From Alphaproteobacteria bacterium (GTDB lineage: Bacteria > Pseudomonadota > Alphaproteobacteria > Rickettsiales > UBA8987): a DNA stretch of 49,524 nucleotides. A program made the position numbers and the translations under genes. The notes under the pieces are model-generated. The model was not told where the DNA came from, did not search any database, and saw only the letters and a list, made by a program, of their open reading frames with translations. Every line of letters begins with the position of its first letter. The first letter of the stretch is position 1. The stretch covers positions 1 to 49,524 of the forward strand of contig JAUIEX010000007.1 of the NCBI GenBank assembly GCA_030429725.1, written 5' to 3'. Of this stretch, positions 8,963-18,703 are shown piece after piece.

Positions 8963-11104
8963 CTAGGAGCGCACGCTCTCAACAAATTTCTTCACCTCAT
9001 CGGAAAGGGAAAGAATCTTGGTGTTAAGTGATTCCACAACGCCGCTCATCATCTGGGTATTGGTGGCGGTTTCACCCACGCTGCTGCCCACTTCACCAAT
9101 CTGTTCGGAAACCTTATTGGTGAGACCGGCGGCTTGCTGAACGCTGTGGCTGATTTCCTGCGTGGTGGAAGATTGTTCTTCTACGGCAGCGGAAATAGCC
9201 GTGGCCACTTCATGGATGCGTCCGATAACGGAAGAAACACGGTCTGACGCGCTAACCACGCTGTTGGTGGAGTTCTGCATTTCCTGCACGGATTGGGCGA
9301 TTTCCGTGGTGGCTTTGGCGGTTTCTTCCGCCAGCTGTTTAACTTCCGAGGCAACCACGGCAAAGCCTTTGCCGGCCTCCCCGGCGCGGGCGGCCTCAAT
9401 GGTGGCGTTGAGTGAAAGGAGGTTAATCTGCTCGGTAATGTCATTAATGATGGCCACCACTTCACCAATTTTTGCCGCCTTGTCATTCAGTTGCTTCACT
9501 TCAGAAGAGGTATTTTCCATTTCCTGCACGGCTTCGTTGGTTACCGAAGTGGCATTGGCAACCTGCATGGAAATCTCACCGATGGAAGAGGAAAGCTCTT
9601 CCGTGGCAGAGGCCACCGTGCTGACGGAGCTGGCCGAATCCTGCACGGATTGAATGATGCTGCTGATCAGTTGAGAGCCTTCACTTGCGCGGGTGGAAAG
9701 CATGGTGGAGGTTTCACCCAGCTTGGCAGAATCCTGCGCCAGACTTTCAGTTAACCCTCCCACGGATGTATCGAGGCTGTCTGCCATATTGTTCAGGCTT
9801 TCGCGTTTTTCGTTTTCTGCGCGCAGGCGCTCATCCGCCTGCTCCGCTTCCAGGCGCTTCTGCTCAATCTGCGTTTCCTTCAGCTGGTTGATGGTGGCGG
9901 CAATTTGTCCCACCTCATCTTTCCGATCCAGATGTTTGACTTCCACATCATTATCACCGGCGGTGATTTTATCTGCCGCTTCGGTGATTTCTTTGAGTGG
10001 CTTCACAATGCTGCGGGAAATGAGAATGCCGATGACGACAACGGCAGCCAGTATGATGCCAAGCAGCAATAATTGCTTTTCAAGAAGATCCCGGAGGGGT
10101 TTCTCCACCTCCTCCACATCTTTTTCAACAATGACCGCCCATTGCTGATTCATAAAATCAATAGGGGTATAAGCGGAGAAGACCGGCACATTACGGTAAT
10201 CATTAATTTGTGCGATGCCGGATTCACCGTTAATGGCTTTTTTCACGGTTGGCGTTTCCACCTTCCGTTTCAGGATGGTGGATTCCTCCGAAAAGCGTGA
10301 GTCGCTGCGCATCAGATAATCTGCACCAACGATGTAGCTTTCACCGGTTTCGCCCAAGCCGGCTGTTTGTCCCATCACTTTATTAATGCGCTCAATCGGC
10401 ATCTGAAAAGCCAGCACGCCTATCTTCTTGCCGTCATCAAAAACCGGCGTGGCAATGAAGCTTGCCGGCGCATCTGCACTGGGAGCATAGGGTTTAAAAT
10501 CAAAAAAGAACTTTTCGCCTTCTTTATTGGCTGCCGCCGCCGCGCGGAAGGCATTGCCAAGGTCTGAATCCTTCCATTCGCCACTATTCAGATTGGTGGC
10601 ATAATCCAGTTCTTTGAAAACGGTATAAATGAGGTTGCCATCCAGATCGAACAGGAAAATATCGTAATAGCCACGTTCACGCAGAAATTGGCGGAACCAT
10701 GGGTGGTGGTAGGCATGAACGGAATCATATAACGTGCCGCTATCGGCCGCATCCAGATTTTCTTTTTCGCCGGTGGGGTTGGGGTTGCCGGTAATATAGG
10801 CTTTTTGCAGGCGTTCTTTCTGGTTATAGCCAAGCACTGCCCAGGCGTCGGAAAAATCCTTGAGCGCATCCGCCGTTTGCCGGTTGGTGGCAATGAAGGT
10901 GATATCCGAGACAATGCTTTCCAGATATTGCGTGATGAAGCTCTGCCGATCGGTTGCGATGGCGGTTAATTCTTCTTCAACATAAAATTTAACGGTATTT
11001 TTGCTGTTAATATAGGAGCTTGCCATGGATGCAAGCAAGCCAAGAGTGGAAATGAGCACAATAAAGACAGGAATTTTTTTGGAAATACTGAGGGATGACA
11101 GCAT
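8963..11104 (-). CDS. Methyl-accepting chemotaxis protein with periplasmic Cache-type sensor
   Basis: A chemoreceptor of 713 residues. It has a first membrane helix near residues 10-30, a periplasmic domain to about 340 resembling double-Cache sensors ([36 protein letters not shown]), a second membrane helix ([18 protein letters not shown]), a HAMP linker and a long coiled-coil signalling domain. The signalling tip region reads [15 protein letters not shown] followed by [17 protein letters not shown], the canonical CheA/CheW-contact sequence. No che genes are in the window, so this is an orphan receptor; the ligand is unknown. It ends 61 bases past the lpdA start but is a separate gene. Confidence 0.95.
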   Translation of the reverse strand: MLSSLSISKKIPVFIVLISTLGLLASMASSYINSKNTVKFYVEEELTAIATDRQSFITQYLESIVSDITFIATNRQTADALKDFSDAWAVLGYNQKERLQKAYITGNPNPTGEKENLDAADSGTLYDSVHAYHHPWFRQFLRERGYYDIFLFDLDGNLIYTVFKELDYATNLNSGEWKDSDLGNAFRAAAAANKEGEKFFFDFKPYAPSADAPASFIATPVFDDGKKIGVLAFQMPIERINKVMGQTAGLGETGESYIVGADYLMRSDSRFSEESTILKRKVETPTVKKAINGESGIAQINDYRNVPVFSAYTPIDFMNQQWAVIVEKDVEEVEKPLRDLLEKQLLLLGIILAAVVVIGILISRSIVKPLKEITEAADKITAGDNDVEVKHLDRKDEVGQIAATINQLKETQIEQKRLEAEQADERLRAENEKRESLNNMADSLDTSVGGLTESLAQDSAKLGETSTMLSTRASEGSQLISSIIQSVQDSASSVSTVASATEELSSSIGEISMQVANATSVTNEAVQEMENTSSEVKQLNDKAAKIGEVVAIINDITEQINLLSLNATIEAARAGEAGKGFAVVASEVKQLAEETAKATTEIAQSVQEMQNSTNSVVSASDRVSSVIGRIHEVATAISAAVEEQSSTTQEISHSVQQAAGLTNKVSEQIGEVGSSVGETATNTQMMSGVVESLNTKILSLSDEVKKFVESVRS

Positions 11105-11254
11105 GCTATTTCTCCGGGTAAATTTTAAGCTACCCTACCCAGCCATAATTGTTTCAGAATGTGTAGTAAATTAACGCCCGGGTTGTATGAAGGGCGCATG
11201 CCGGTGGTGCAATGTGTGCATTGCGCATCAATTTTTGGCAAGAATATTGGGCGC

Positions 11255-11288
11255 AAAAAAAAAGCCGGCAGATGCGCCGGCTTTTTTT
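11255..11288. terminator. Bidirectional rho-independent terminator
   Basis: Nine A's, GCCGGC, a six-base loop, GCCGGC, then seven T's. It is symmetrical, so it works on either strand. It lies just beyond the stop of the small secreted gene (11306-11551) and suits its minus-strand transcript. Confidence 0.85.
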
Positions 11289-11305
11289 GTCATTCAGAGG
11301 GGCTA

Positions 11306-11551
11306 TTAATAGCTTTTAAACTGGCGCTTGTTAGGGGAGGCGGGTTCCTCGCCGGCGGCAGGTGCCATTTCATTCATGGCTTCCGCTTCGGATGTGGCAG
11401 CTTCATTGGCCGCTGCTTGTTCCTGCGCGGGCATTTCCATCTTGTTCTGCGCCTGATTTGCATCAAATTCAGGGCCGCGCGGCTTTGCCAGTGCCGCTGT
11501 TGCCGTTAATGCCATTAAAGCGGCTGCCATTGCTATGTAAGAACTTTTCAT
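11306..11551 (-). CDS. Small secreted Ala/Glu-rich protein
   Basis: An 81-residue product from the ATG at 11551, chosen because GGAG lies 6 bases upstream and the protein then begins with a clear signal peptide (MKSSYIAMAAALMALTATAALA, cut after ALA). An in-frame upstream ATG would spoil the signal peptide. The mature part of about 59 residues is low in complexity, rich in Ala, Glu, Met and Gln, and probably disordered. The family is unknown. It is divergent from the TorF-like porin and followed by a strong terminator, so it is monocistronic. Confidence 0.7.
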   Translation of the reverse strand: MKSSYIAMAAALMALTATAALAKPRGPEFDANQAQNKMEMPAQEQAAANEAATSEAEAMNEMAPAAGEEPASPNKRQFKSY

Positions 11552-11845
11552 AATAATCTCCATCAACATATTATTTTTAAATAAAATTACCAAACTATCC
11601 CGATGAGGTTTTTAGAGCCTCATAAGGTTAATAAGCTGTTAATCTTATGCCATATTGTTAACAAAATGGCAAGGTTTTTTTACCAAATTAGGTGGTGCGC
11701 GTTGTGGCGTGTTGGTAACAAAATTAAAAACCTCACTGAAAAATCTATGAAGATCAATGGAATATTGCTTTTTTCTTAGTGTGGTGGGTGAAGTCTATGG
11801 CACGCTATTTCAGCAAGATTTTTTAAAGATTAGGAGAATATAAAC

Positions 11846-12553
11846 ATGAAAAAGCTTTTATTAACAACCACAATGCTGGCAGCAACCGCGCCATCATTTG
11901 CCTCTGAAATTCCAGGGGAGTTTGATTCTTATGTGACGCTGGTGACGGAATATTCCTTCCGTGGCGTGGCGCAGAGTGATGAGAACCCAGCATTGCAGGG
12001 TGGGCTGGATTGGAGCCATGATTCCGGCGCCTATCTGGGGGCGTGGGGCTCCACGGTTGATTTTAACGATGGCGATGAAGCCAGCATGGAGCTGGATATT
12101 TTTGGCGGCTATGCCTCTGACATTCAGAATGTTTCCTTTGATATCGGGGGTATTTATTATGCCTATCCCGGTGCGGATTCAGCGCTGAATTACGATTTTG
12201 CGGAGGGCTATCTGACGCTGGGCTATGATTTTGATGTGTTATCCATTGGCGGATCATTTTCCTATTCACCGGAATATTTTGGAGAATCCGGCCATGCCGA
12301 ATATGTTGCGCTGACGGTGGATGTGCCTTTGCCCGTGGCGGAGGCCACGCTTTCCGGGCGTCTTGGGCGTCAATATGTTGAAGATAATGCGGCCTTTGGT
12401 TTGCCGGATTATAATGATTGGGAAGTTGGCGTGCAGGTGCCCTATGAGCAGTTTCTGTTTAATGTTTCCTATATTGACACTTCTCTGAGTGAAACAGACT
12501 GTGTTGATGGCTGCGAAGCGCGTGTAATTGGCGGGGTTTCCGCCAGTTTCTAA
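11846..12553 (+). CDS. TorF-family putative outer-membrane porin
   Basis: A 235-residue exported beta-barrel protein. A signal peptide (cut after SFA) is followed by Y-V-T-L-V-T-E-Y-S-F-R-G, the hallmark opening of the Gcw_chp/TorF family, then alternating hydrophobic/aromatic strands and a terminal Phe (SASF) as expected for BAM-assembled barrels. Two cysteines near the end (CVDGC) could form a small disulfide loop. A strong Shine-Dalgarno (AGGAG) lies about 10 bases before the ATG. The gene is monocistronic, with a 16-bp hairpin downstream. The transported substrate is not known for the family. Confidence 0.85.
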   Translation: MKKLLLTTTMLAATAPSFASEIPGEFDSYVTLVTEYSFRGVAQSDENPALQGGLDWSHDSGAYLGAWGSTVDFNDGDEASMELDIFGGYASDIQNVSFDIGGIYYAYPGADSALNYDFAEGYLTLGYDFDVLSIGGSFSYSPEYFGESGHAEYVALTVDVPLPVAEATLSGRLGRQYVEDNAAFGLPDYNDWEVGVQVPYEQFLFNVSYIDTSLSETDCVDGCEARVIGGVSASF

Positions 12554-12566
12554 CCGGAAATGGTTT

Positions 12567-12604
12567 CATATTAAAGGGCATCCATCGTGATGCCCTTTAA
12601 TATG
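12567..12604 (+). terminator. Long perfect hairpin after the porin gene
   Basis: Two 16-base arms (12567-12582 and 12589-12604) are exact complements around a 6-base loop. The arm is rich in A/T at its base, with AAAGGGCATC at the top. There is no T-run beyond the second arm, so it may be a 3' stabiliser or an atypical terminator. Confidence 0.6.
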
Positions 12605-12717
12605 CCCGGTTCCTTGCGTGTTTTTTTGTGATTTTGCTCGCTATGGTGCTTGCATCCTGCGTCTAAATGCGTAGATTGCGAACAATTTGTCTGAATCATG
12701 CTTCTGCCGGGGGTTTT

Positions 12718-15700
12718 ATGCCGAAACGGAACGATATTAAATCCATTCTGATTATTGGGGCGGGTCCTATTATTATTGGGCAGGCATGCGAGTTTGATTA
12801 CTCCGGCGCGCAGGCATGTAAGGCTCTGAAAGAAGAGGGCTATCGTGTTATTCTGGTAAATTCCAACCCGGCAACGATCATGACCGACCCCAATCTGGCG
12901 GACGCCACGTATGTGGAGCCGATTACGCCGGAAATGGTGGAGAAAATTATCGCCAAAGAACGGCCGGACGCGCTGTTGCCCACGATGGGCGGGCAAACGG
13001 CGCTGAACTGCGCGCTTAGTTTGCATGAGCGCGGCACGCTGAAAAAATATAACGTGCAACTGATTGGCGCACAGCCGGATGTGATTGATAAGGCTGAAAA
13101 CCGTGCGCGTTTTAACGAGGCGATGGCGAATATCGGGCTGGAAGTGCCGCGCAATGCGGTGGTGGAAACGCTGGATGCCGCCAAGGAGTTTCTGAAAGAA
13201 TGCGGCCTGCCGGCAATCATTCGCCCATCCTTCACATTGGGCGGCACGGGTGGCGGTGTGGCTTATAGCGAAGAGGAATTTGAGGAAATTGTACTTTCCG
13301 GTCTGGACGCTTCGCCCACCAATCAGGTGTTGATTGATGAAAGCCTGCTCGGCTGGAAGGAATATGAGATGGAAGTGGTGCGCGACCGTGCGGATAACTG
13401 CATCATTATTTGTTCCATTGAAAATGTGGATCCGATGGGGGTGCATACGGGGGATTCGATCACCGTGGCGCCGGCGCTGACATTGACCGACAAAGAATAT
13501 CAGATCATGCGGGATGCCTCGCTGGCCGTGTTGCGGGAAATTGGCGTGGAGACGGGCGGCTCCAACGTGCAGTTTGGTGTAAACCCGAAAGATGGCCGCA
13601 TGGTGGTGATTGAGATGAATCCGCGTGTGTCGCGCTCATCCGCATTGGCATCTAAGGCGACCGGTTTTCCGATTGCAAAAGTGGCGGCCAAGCTGGCGAT
13701 TGGCTACACACTGGACGAAATTGCAAATGATATTGTGAGCAGTGGTCAGGGTTCAGAGTCCAGAATTCAGAATAGTGGTGCGCGGTCAGGAGACCGCGCC
13801 AGCCCTGAGCGCGCGGAAGCGCCGCTCCATCGTGAGGACAGTAGTCCGAACGGGGAGCAATCCAAAAATTGGATGCCCGCCTCCTTTGAGCCGAGCATTG
13901 ATTATGTGGTGACGAAGATTCCGCGCTTCACCTTCGAAAAATTTGCCGGGGCTGATCCGATTCTGACCTCTGCAATGAAATCTGTGGGTGAGGTTATGGC
14001 GCTGGGTGGTAACTTTAAGGAAAGTTTGCAAAAAGCACTGCGCTCTTTGGAAACCGGTTTGAATGGCTTGAATGACAAGCCGGAAAAAAACCTTAAAGCC
14101 GAGCTGGCAAAGCTGACACCCAAGCGCATCTTGCTGATTGCACAGGCTTTTCGTGAAGGGTGGAGTTTGAAGCAGGTGCAGGATGTGACCAGTTGGGATC
14201 CATGGTTTCTTGAGCAAATACAAGAGATTGTGGCGATGGAAGCGGTGGTGCCGGAGATTGTTGAGAGCTTACTCCCCCCCGGAGGGGGAGTCGCAGAGGA
14301 GCGCGTGCAGCGCACCGATGCGGTTGGGGGGCGTGCAAAAACACCCCCACCAGAATCACTGCGTGATTCTGACTCCCCCATCAAGGGGGAGTTAGCCCTG
14401 CTCACGCTCAAGCAAGCCGGCTTTTCGGATGCACGCCTGGCGCAGCTAGCGGGCAAGAAAGAAGCGGAAGTGACTTCCTTGCGCGAGGCGCTAGGCATTT
14501 TCCCGGTCTATAAGCGTGTGGATACGTGCGCAGCAGAGTTTGCCGCAGACACGCCTTATATGTATTCAACCTATGCGGGAACCCAACTCCCCCCTGGAGG
14601 GGGAGTCGCAGAGGCGCAGCGCGCCGATGCGGTGGGGGGGCAGCCTTCACGTAATGGAACACCCCCCCACGACTCAGCCTCTGACGATGCTTCGTCTGCT
14701 CCCCCACCAGGGGGGAGCTATGGTGGGTGCGAATCCAACCCCACCAACCGTGAGAAAATCATCATTCTTGGCTCCGGCCCTAACCGTATCGGGCAGGGAA
14801 TTGAGTTTGATTACACTTGTGTGCACGCCGCTTTTGCATTGAAAGATGCCGGGTATGAGACGGTGATGGTGAACTGTAACCCGGAGACGGTTTCCACGGA
14901 TTATGATACGTCTGACCGTTTATATTTTGAGCCGCTGACCGCTGAAGATGTGATTGCGCTGGTGCGTAAAGAAATGGAAAATGGCACGGTGAAAGGCATT
15001 ATCGTGCAGTTTGGCGGGCAAACGCCGCTGAAACTGGCGCGTGCTTTGGAAGAGGCCGGCCTGCCGATTATCGGGACTTCCCCGAAGGCCATTGATGAGG
15101 CTGAAGATCGGGAGCAATTTATTGCGCTGCTTAACCGCCTGCATTTAAGGCAGCCTGTTAATGATGTTGTCTTTAACAGGCATGAAGCTGCTGTTAAGGC
15201 GGAGGCTGTTGGCTATCCGCTGGTGGTGCGCCCTTCGTTTGTGTTGGGTGGACGTGCGATGGCGGTGCTGGATAACCCCAAAGGGCTGGAGACGTATCTT
15301 AAGGAATTTCCGGAATGTTTTGATGGCGGGCCTTTGCTGTTGGACTCGTTCCTGAAAAAAGCCATTGAAGTGGATGTGGATTGTATCTGCGATGGTCAGG
15401 ATGTTTTCATCGCCGGGGTAATGCAACATATTGAAGAAGCCGGGGTGCATTCCGGGGATTCCGCCTGTTCCATTCCGCCCTATTCACTGGATGATGTGAT
15501 TGTGGAAGAGCTGAAACGCCAAACCAAAGAAATGGCGCTTGCACTTGGAGTTTCCGGGCTGATGAATGTGCAGTTTGCAGTGAAGGATAATGAAATTTTT
15601 GTGCTGGAAGTAAACCCGCGCGCCAGCCGCACGGTGCCATTTGTTGCCAAAGCAACCGGCGTGCCGGTGGCGAAGATTGCCGCCCGTGTGATGGCGGGTG

Positions 15701-16437
15701 AGAAGTTGCGGGATTTACTCCCCACTCGTGGGGGAGTCGAGGAGCCAATTGCGAAGCATGGCGACTCGGTGGGGGGGCAGAAGCAAACACCCCCACCTGA
15801 AACCGCTAACGCGTTTTCAGACTCCCCCATCAAGGGGGAGTTAACCTCCTGGCCTCTGCCCCCTCAGAAGCATTATGCTGTGAAGGAAGTGGTGTTCCCA
15901 TTCAGTCGCTTTGGTAATGTGGATGTGGTGCTTGGGCCTGAAATGAAATCCACCGGCGAGGTGATGGGTATTGATGAAAACTTCCAGCAGGCTTTTGCCA
16001 AGGCACAGATGGGGGCCGGTATGATATTGCCAGAGAACGGCACGGTGTTTATCTCCGTGAAAAATGATGACAAGCCCACCATGCTTCCGATTGCTCGGAT
16101 GTTGCTGGAAATGGGTTTTGATCTGGTGGCAACAGGTGGTACGCAGAGTTATTTTGAAGAGAATGGCATCCATTGCGTGCGTATTAACAAGGTTCTGGAA
16201 GGTAGCCCGCATGTGGTGGATGCGCTCAAGGAAGGCAAAATTGTATTTGTGATTAACACCACGCATGGTGAACAGTCCCTGAAAGATAGTTTCTCCATTC
16301 GCCGCACGGCATTAGTAGAAAAAATTCCTTATGTTACAACGGGAACGGGCGCGTATGAGCTGGTGAAGTCCTTAAAGGCAATCCGCCAGAGCGGTGGGCT
16401 GGAAGTGCGGCCGTTACAGGATTTTTTTGCCACTTAG
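12718..16437 (+). CDS. carB: Carbamoyl-phosphate synthase large chain carrying four in-frame repeat insertions
   Basis: CarB makes carbamoyl phosphate for arginine and pyrimidines, using ammonia delivered from CarA. The start at 12718 ([18 protein letters not shown]) is the conserved N-terminus; an ATG 51 bases upstream adds non-homologous residues. Visible parts: first ATP-grasp half ([41 protein letters not shown]), oligomerisation region, second half ([44 protein letters not shown]) and a C-terminal MGS-like allosteric domain. The product is 1239 residues against about 1070-1110 for the family. The excess of roughly 180 residues sits in four insertions: about 341-384, 518-559, 623-668 and 1000-1042. 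All conserved motifs outside them are intact, so the enzyme is probably functional. carA is not adjacent. Confidence 0.95.
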   Translation: MPKRNDIKSILIIGAGPIIIGQACEFDYSGAQACKALKEEGYRVILVNSNPATIMTDPNLADATYVEPITPEMVEKIIAKERPDALLPTMGGQTALNCALSLHERGTLKKYNVQLIGAQPDVIDKAENRARFNEAMANIGLEVPRNAVVETLDAAKEFLKECGLPAIIRPSFTLGGTGGGVAYSEEEFEEIVLSGLDASPTNQVLIDESLLGWKEYEMEVVRDRADNCIIICSIENVDPMGVHTGDSITVAPALTLTDKEYQIMRDASLAVLREIGVETGGSNVQFGVNPKDGRMVVIEMNPRVSRSSALASKATGFPIAKVAAKLAIGYTLDEIANDIVSSGQGSESRIQNSGARSGDRASPERAEAPLHREDSSPNGEQSKNWMPASFEPSIDYVVTKIPRFTFEKFAGADPILTSAMKSVGEVMALGGNFKESLQKALRSLETGLNGLNDKPEKNLKAELAKLTPKRILLIAQAFREGWSLKQVQDVTSWDPWFLEQIQEIVAMEAVVPEIVESLLPPGGGVAEERVQRTDAVGGRAKTPPPESLRDSDSPIKGELALLTLKQAGFSDARLAQLAGKKEAEVTSLREALGIFPVYKRVDTCAAEFAADTPYMYSTYAGTQLPPGGGVAEAQRADAVGGQPSRNGTPPHDSASDDASSAPPPGGSYGGCESNPTNREKIIILGSGPNRIGQGIEFDYTCVHAAFALKDAGYETVMVNCNPETVSTDYDTSDRLYFEPLTAEDVIALVRKEMENGTVKGIIVQFGGQTPLKLARALEEAGLPIIGTSPKAIDEAEDREQFIALLNRLHLRQPVNDVVFNRHEAAVKAEAVGYPLVVRPSFVLGGRAMAVLDNPKGLETYLKEFPECFDGGPLLLDSFLKKAIEVDVDCICDGQDVFIAGVMQHIEEAGVHSGDSACSIPPYSLDDVIVEELKRQTKEMALALGVSGLMNVQFAVKDNEIFVLEVNPRASRTVPFVAKATGVPVAKIAARVMAGEKLRDLLPTRGGVEEPIAKHGDSVGGQKQTPPPETANAFSDSPIKGELTSWPLPPQKHYAVKEVVFPFSRFGNVDVVLGPEMKSTGEVMGIDENFQQAFAKAQMGAGMILPENGTVFISVKNDDKPTMLPIARMLLEMGFDLVATGGTQSYFEENGIHCVRINKVLEGSPHVVDALKEGKIVFVINTTHGEQSLKDSFSIRRTALVEKIPYVTTGTGAYELVKSLKAIRQSGGLEVRPLQDFFAT
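13780..13862 (+). repeat. Family-2 palindromic element inside carB (insertion 1)
   Basis: The insertion as a whole spans about 13738-13872. The core holds three hairpins: GCGCGGTC/GACCGCGC with loop AGGA (13780-13799); GAGCGCGC/GCGC-C-GCTC with loop GGAA (13807-13827); and the 38-nt module 13824-13861, with arms GCTCC/GGAGC and CGTGAGGAC/GTCCGAACG and loop AGTA. The same module occurs between genes at 33022-33059 and 33200-33237. It is read in frame as a hydrophilic peptide between the conserved residues NDI and [10 protein letters not shown]. Confidence 0.9.
14269..14394 (+). repeat. Family-1 palindromic element inside carB (insertion 2)
   Basis: 126 bases, 42 codons. Hairpins in order: ACTCCCCC/GGGGGAGT (14271-14291), a GGTTGGGGG run pairing with CCCCCACC, AGAATCA/TGATTCT, and ACTCCCCC/GGGGGAGT with loop ATCAA, ending in TTA. 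It encodes a peptide starting [10 protein letters not shown] and ending DSPIKGEL, placed in the oligomerisation domain. Confidence 0.92.
14585..14720 (+). repeat. Family-1 palindromic element inside carB (insertion 3)
   Basis: 136 bases in the same order: ACTCCCCC/GGGGGAGT (14586-14606), GTGGGGGGG/CCCCCCCAC, GACGA/TCGTC, then GCTCCCCC/GGGGGAGC. The last hairpin has its outer A-T pair replaced by G-C on both arms. It encodes LPPGGGVAE and DAVGGQ, lying just before the second ATP-grasp half ([16 protein letters not shown]). Confidence 0.92.
15715..15843 (+). repeat. Family-1 palindromic element inside carB (insertion 4)
   Basis: 129 bases, 43 codons. An ACTCCCC/GGGGAGT hairpin comes first, then GGTGGGGG/CCCCCACC, a hairpin with outer arms CTGAAA/TTTCAG and inner CGC/GCG, and ACTCCCCC/GGGGGAGT with loop ATCAA ending in TTA. 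The peptide contains TPPPETAN and ends DSPIKGEL. The site is at the end of the second ATP-grasp half, before the [10 protein letters not shown] segment. Confidence 0.92.
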
Positions 16438-16456
16438 GGCGTGTTGAAAACGCTGG

Positions 16457-17278
16457 CTAATTTTTCAGCTGCCATTTGGTGCGGTAAATCATGATGTCGT
16501 TAAAAATCTGATCGGTCATGGCGGCGGTGGGATCAGCACCTTCCAGCAGTCGCTCCGGCTCAATGCGGAAGATGGCATCTAAGGCTGTGTCCATGTGTGC
16601 ATTATCATCTTCCAATGTTCGGGATGCGGCACTGCCAACGGAAATCCGGGTGCCTGTTCCGGGTGTGGCGCTGCCATGGAGGTTGGCACCGTGGCTGATC
16701 AAAAGATACGCGGCATTTTCGGCGCCGTCCGGGCCGGTGGGAATTAAGCTATTTCCGCCGGCATCCTGAATCTGAATATCGCCCTTGGTATAACCGGTGG
16801 TAGTGGTGGTAAAATTCGCACTGGAGGTTAAATCCTCATCCACAACGAAGCTGAAATAGCGGCCCCATCCATCCACGGCGTAAGAGGGGTGCAGGCGTAG
16901 TTCGCCCGTTGGAACGGCGCCCATCACGATATTGGTGCCGGCAACCTGAAACCCAGCCGCCACATCGGAGCAATCCCCCGTGCCGGCATCACCGGCGGGT
17001 TCATTTAAAAAATACTGGTCATCATAGGCGTTCGTAAAGTTAGCGGGGCAGGGCAGGTAATCATTCTGATCCACAAATTGCTGGAGGGCTTCGGCAATGA
17101 CCTTTATTTTTTCCTGTGTTTCGATTGTTTTTTCGGCAGAAAGACTGCGCCCGTAAATATTCAGGAAAGATGTGATGATCAGTGCAATAATGCTGAGTGA
17201 AACGGAAAGCTCCACCAATGTAAAGCCCGCCTGATATGGCTTTTTTCCTTGGGCCGGATGGGATGGTTGAGTGCTCAT
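16457..17278 (-). CDS. Prepilin-like protein, third of three tandem paralogues
   Basis: 273 residues with a type IV prepilin leader: G18 then FTLVE, a Glu at +5 and a following hydrophobic helix. Cleavage and methylation by a PilD-type peptidase are expected. The globular part carries features shared with the two genes upstream: LPCPA near residue 75, D-GWGRYFSFVVDEDLT, L-ISHGAN, and a C-terminal DIMIYRTKWQL. These shared motifs mark a distinct subfamily; its role (minor pilin, pseudopilin of a secretion system, or adhesin) is unknown. It overlaps the previous gene by 4 bases. It converges on carB with an 18-base gap and no clear terminator. Confidence 0.85.
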   Translation of the reverse strand: MSTQPSHPAQGKKPYQAGFTLVELSVSLSIIALIITSFLNIYGRSLSAEKTIETQEKIKVIAEALQQFVDQNDYLPCPANFTNAYDDQYFLNEPAGDAGTGDCSDVAAGFQVAGTNIVMGAVPTGELRLHPSYAVDGWGRYFSFVVDEDLTSSANFTTTTTGYTKGDIQIQDAGGNSLIPTGPDGAENAAYLLISHGANLHGSATPGTGTRISVGSAASRTLEDDNAHMDTALDAIFRIEPERLLEGADPTAAMTDQIFNDIMIYRTKWQLKN

Positions 17279-17967
17279 TCTTCCACACCCTTTAAGTTCC
17301 AGATTTCTTTATAAACAATGATGTCGTCGCAGTCAGGATCCAGAAAACAATCCACCTTGTCGGAGCCAATGGTGGCATTGGCCAGTTCATCATCCGCAGC
17401 ACCCGTTATACGTGATCCTCCATTCATGGAATAAGCGCCCAGATTATTTTCGCCATGGCTGATAACGGCCACAATGGCGGTGGTGGTGAGTGGCTCTCCC
17501 TGCACATTATCCACTGGGATGTTACCTGCCGTATCAGCATCATAGGCTGCGCTTGCGCGAAGGTCTGCATCCACAATGAAGGTTAGGCGCATGCCCCAGG
17601 AATCAATGGCATATTCAACAGGAAGTCCCAGTGTATAGACGGGTACGGAGCCGCCCAGAACGCCATCCGAACCCACCTCCATCGATGCGGTATTGCACGC
17701 CCCGGCTGTTTCATTGGAAAAGCCGAAAGTGGCGGTTTCCATCCCGGTATCAGGCCGTGCCGGGCAGGGAATAAAGCCATTTTCATCGGCATAATGATCG
17801 ACCATTTTCATGATGGTTTCAATTTTCTCAAGCGTATCGGCATTCTTATTGCGGGCATTAATTTGCGAGAGAATATCCAATGTTACCCCTGCAATCAGCC
17901 CGATGATACTGATGACCAGTGTCATCTCCAGCAGAGTATAAGCAGCATGTTGGCGAAGATTGCGCAT
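17275..17967 (-). CDS. Prepilin-like protein, second of three tandem paralogues
   Basis: 230 residues. The short leader ends with Ala9, followed by YTLLE (Glu at +5) and a hydrophobic helix (MTLVISIIGLIAGVTLDIL). The residue before the cut is Ala rather than the usual Gly. The body has IPCPA, DSWGMRLTFIVDADL, AVISHGEN and DDIIVYKEIWNL, the same motifs in the same order as its neighbours. Two Cys near the C-terminus (CFLDPDC) may pair, as in many minor pilins. It starts 1 base after the preceding gene's stop and overlaps the next by 4 bases, so the three are one operon. Confidence 0.85.
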   Translation of the reverse strand: MRNLRQHAAYTLLEMTLVISIIGLIAGVTLDILSQINARNKNADTLEKIETIMKMVDHYADENGFIPCPARPDTGMETATFGFSNETAGACNTASMEVGSDGVLGGSVPVYTLGLPVEYAIDSWGMRLTFIVDADLRASAAYDADTAGNIPVDNVQGEPLTTTAIVAVISHGENNLGAYSMNGGSRITGAADDELANATIGSDKVDCFLDPDCDDIIVYKEIWNLKGVEE

Positions 17968-17968
17968 G

Positions 17969-18703
17969 CTAACTATCCTGTCCTAATTGCCAGACAAATC
18001 CGTAGCGTACAAGATCATCATAATCCGAAAATCCTGGGCCATCGCTGAAAGTTTCATCGTTATCGGCATTCTCATCTTCAGCATTGCCGCCGGCTGTTGC
18101 TTGATATTGCGCGCCACCCGCTGACGGCCGTGCGCCAAACCTATTTGACCCGTGGCTAATCACCACATAGGCAGCGGATGCGGAGATGGTGGCAGGTGTG
18201 GAGAGGCTGGTTTGCATGGTGATGCCACCCGTGGCGCCGGCCAGATTATAGCCCGAAAGTGCGTCAATGCTCTTGAATGTCAAATCCTCATCCACGGCGT
18301 AGGTAAAGCGCTGCCCCCAGGCATCGGCCATGAGTAAAAAGGGCAGGCCAAGATTCACCACCGGCAGGCTGCCAATGGCAATGTTGTTGGTTACGGTCAC
18401 AGTATTAGCCGCAGAACAATCCGCCGGGTTGGTGCCGGTGCCGGTGCCAACGCCGAAGGTCGCGGCGGTGGCAGTCACGGTGCCGTCAGCCGGGCAGGGC
18501 AGATAGCCGTTTTCAAGGACAAACTGATCCAATGCTTTTTGGATATAATCCAGCCGGTCTCTGGTGGTTTTTACCCGATAATTATCAACCACCCCGGATA
18601 AAATCGGCGCAGAAGTGCCCATGATGATTGCGATGATGGCAAGTACGATGGATAGTTCAATCATCGTCAGGCCGCGTTGCGATGTTTTACGTGGAAAGGC
18701 CAT
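17969..18703 (-). CDS. Prepilin-like protein, first of three tandem paralogues
   Basis: 244 residues. Leader MAFPRKTSQRG, then LTMIE with Glu at +5 and the helix LSIVLAIIAIIMGTS. The body has LPCPADG, a Thr/Gly/Ala-rich variable middle, ADAWGQRFTYAVDEDLT, YVVISHGSN and a C-terminal DDLVRYGFVWQL. It overlaps the 3' end of the sigma54-type regulator gene by 17 bases. Regulator and prepilins are therefore transcribed together, or a promoter lies inside the regulator gene. No pilus motor, secretin or prepilin peptidase gene is in the window. Confidence 0.85.
   Translation of the reverse strand: MAFPRKTSQRGLTMIELSIVLAIIAIIMGTSAPILSGVVDNYRVKTTRDRLDYIQKALDQFVLENGYLPCPADGTVTATAATFGVGTGTGTNPADCSAANTVTVTNNIAIGSLPVVNLGLPFLLMADAWGQRFTYAVDEDLTFKSIDALSGYNLAGATGGITMQTSLSTPATISASAAYVVISHGSNRFGARPSAGGAQYQATAGGNAEDENADNDETFSDGPGFSDYDDLVRYGFVWQLGQDS

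Noticed and set aside
12571..13446. Minus-strand open frame over the start of carB
   Set aside because: Antisense shadow of the CarB N-terminal domain and of the downstream hairpin of the porin gene.
13738..15849. Inteins, introns or frameshifts in carB
   Set aside because: The inserts are 42-51 codons, far too short for inteins, show no splice motifs, and keep the frame with conserved CarB sequence resuming at once.
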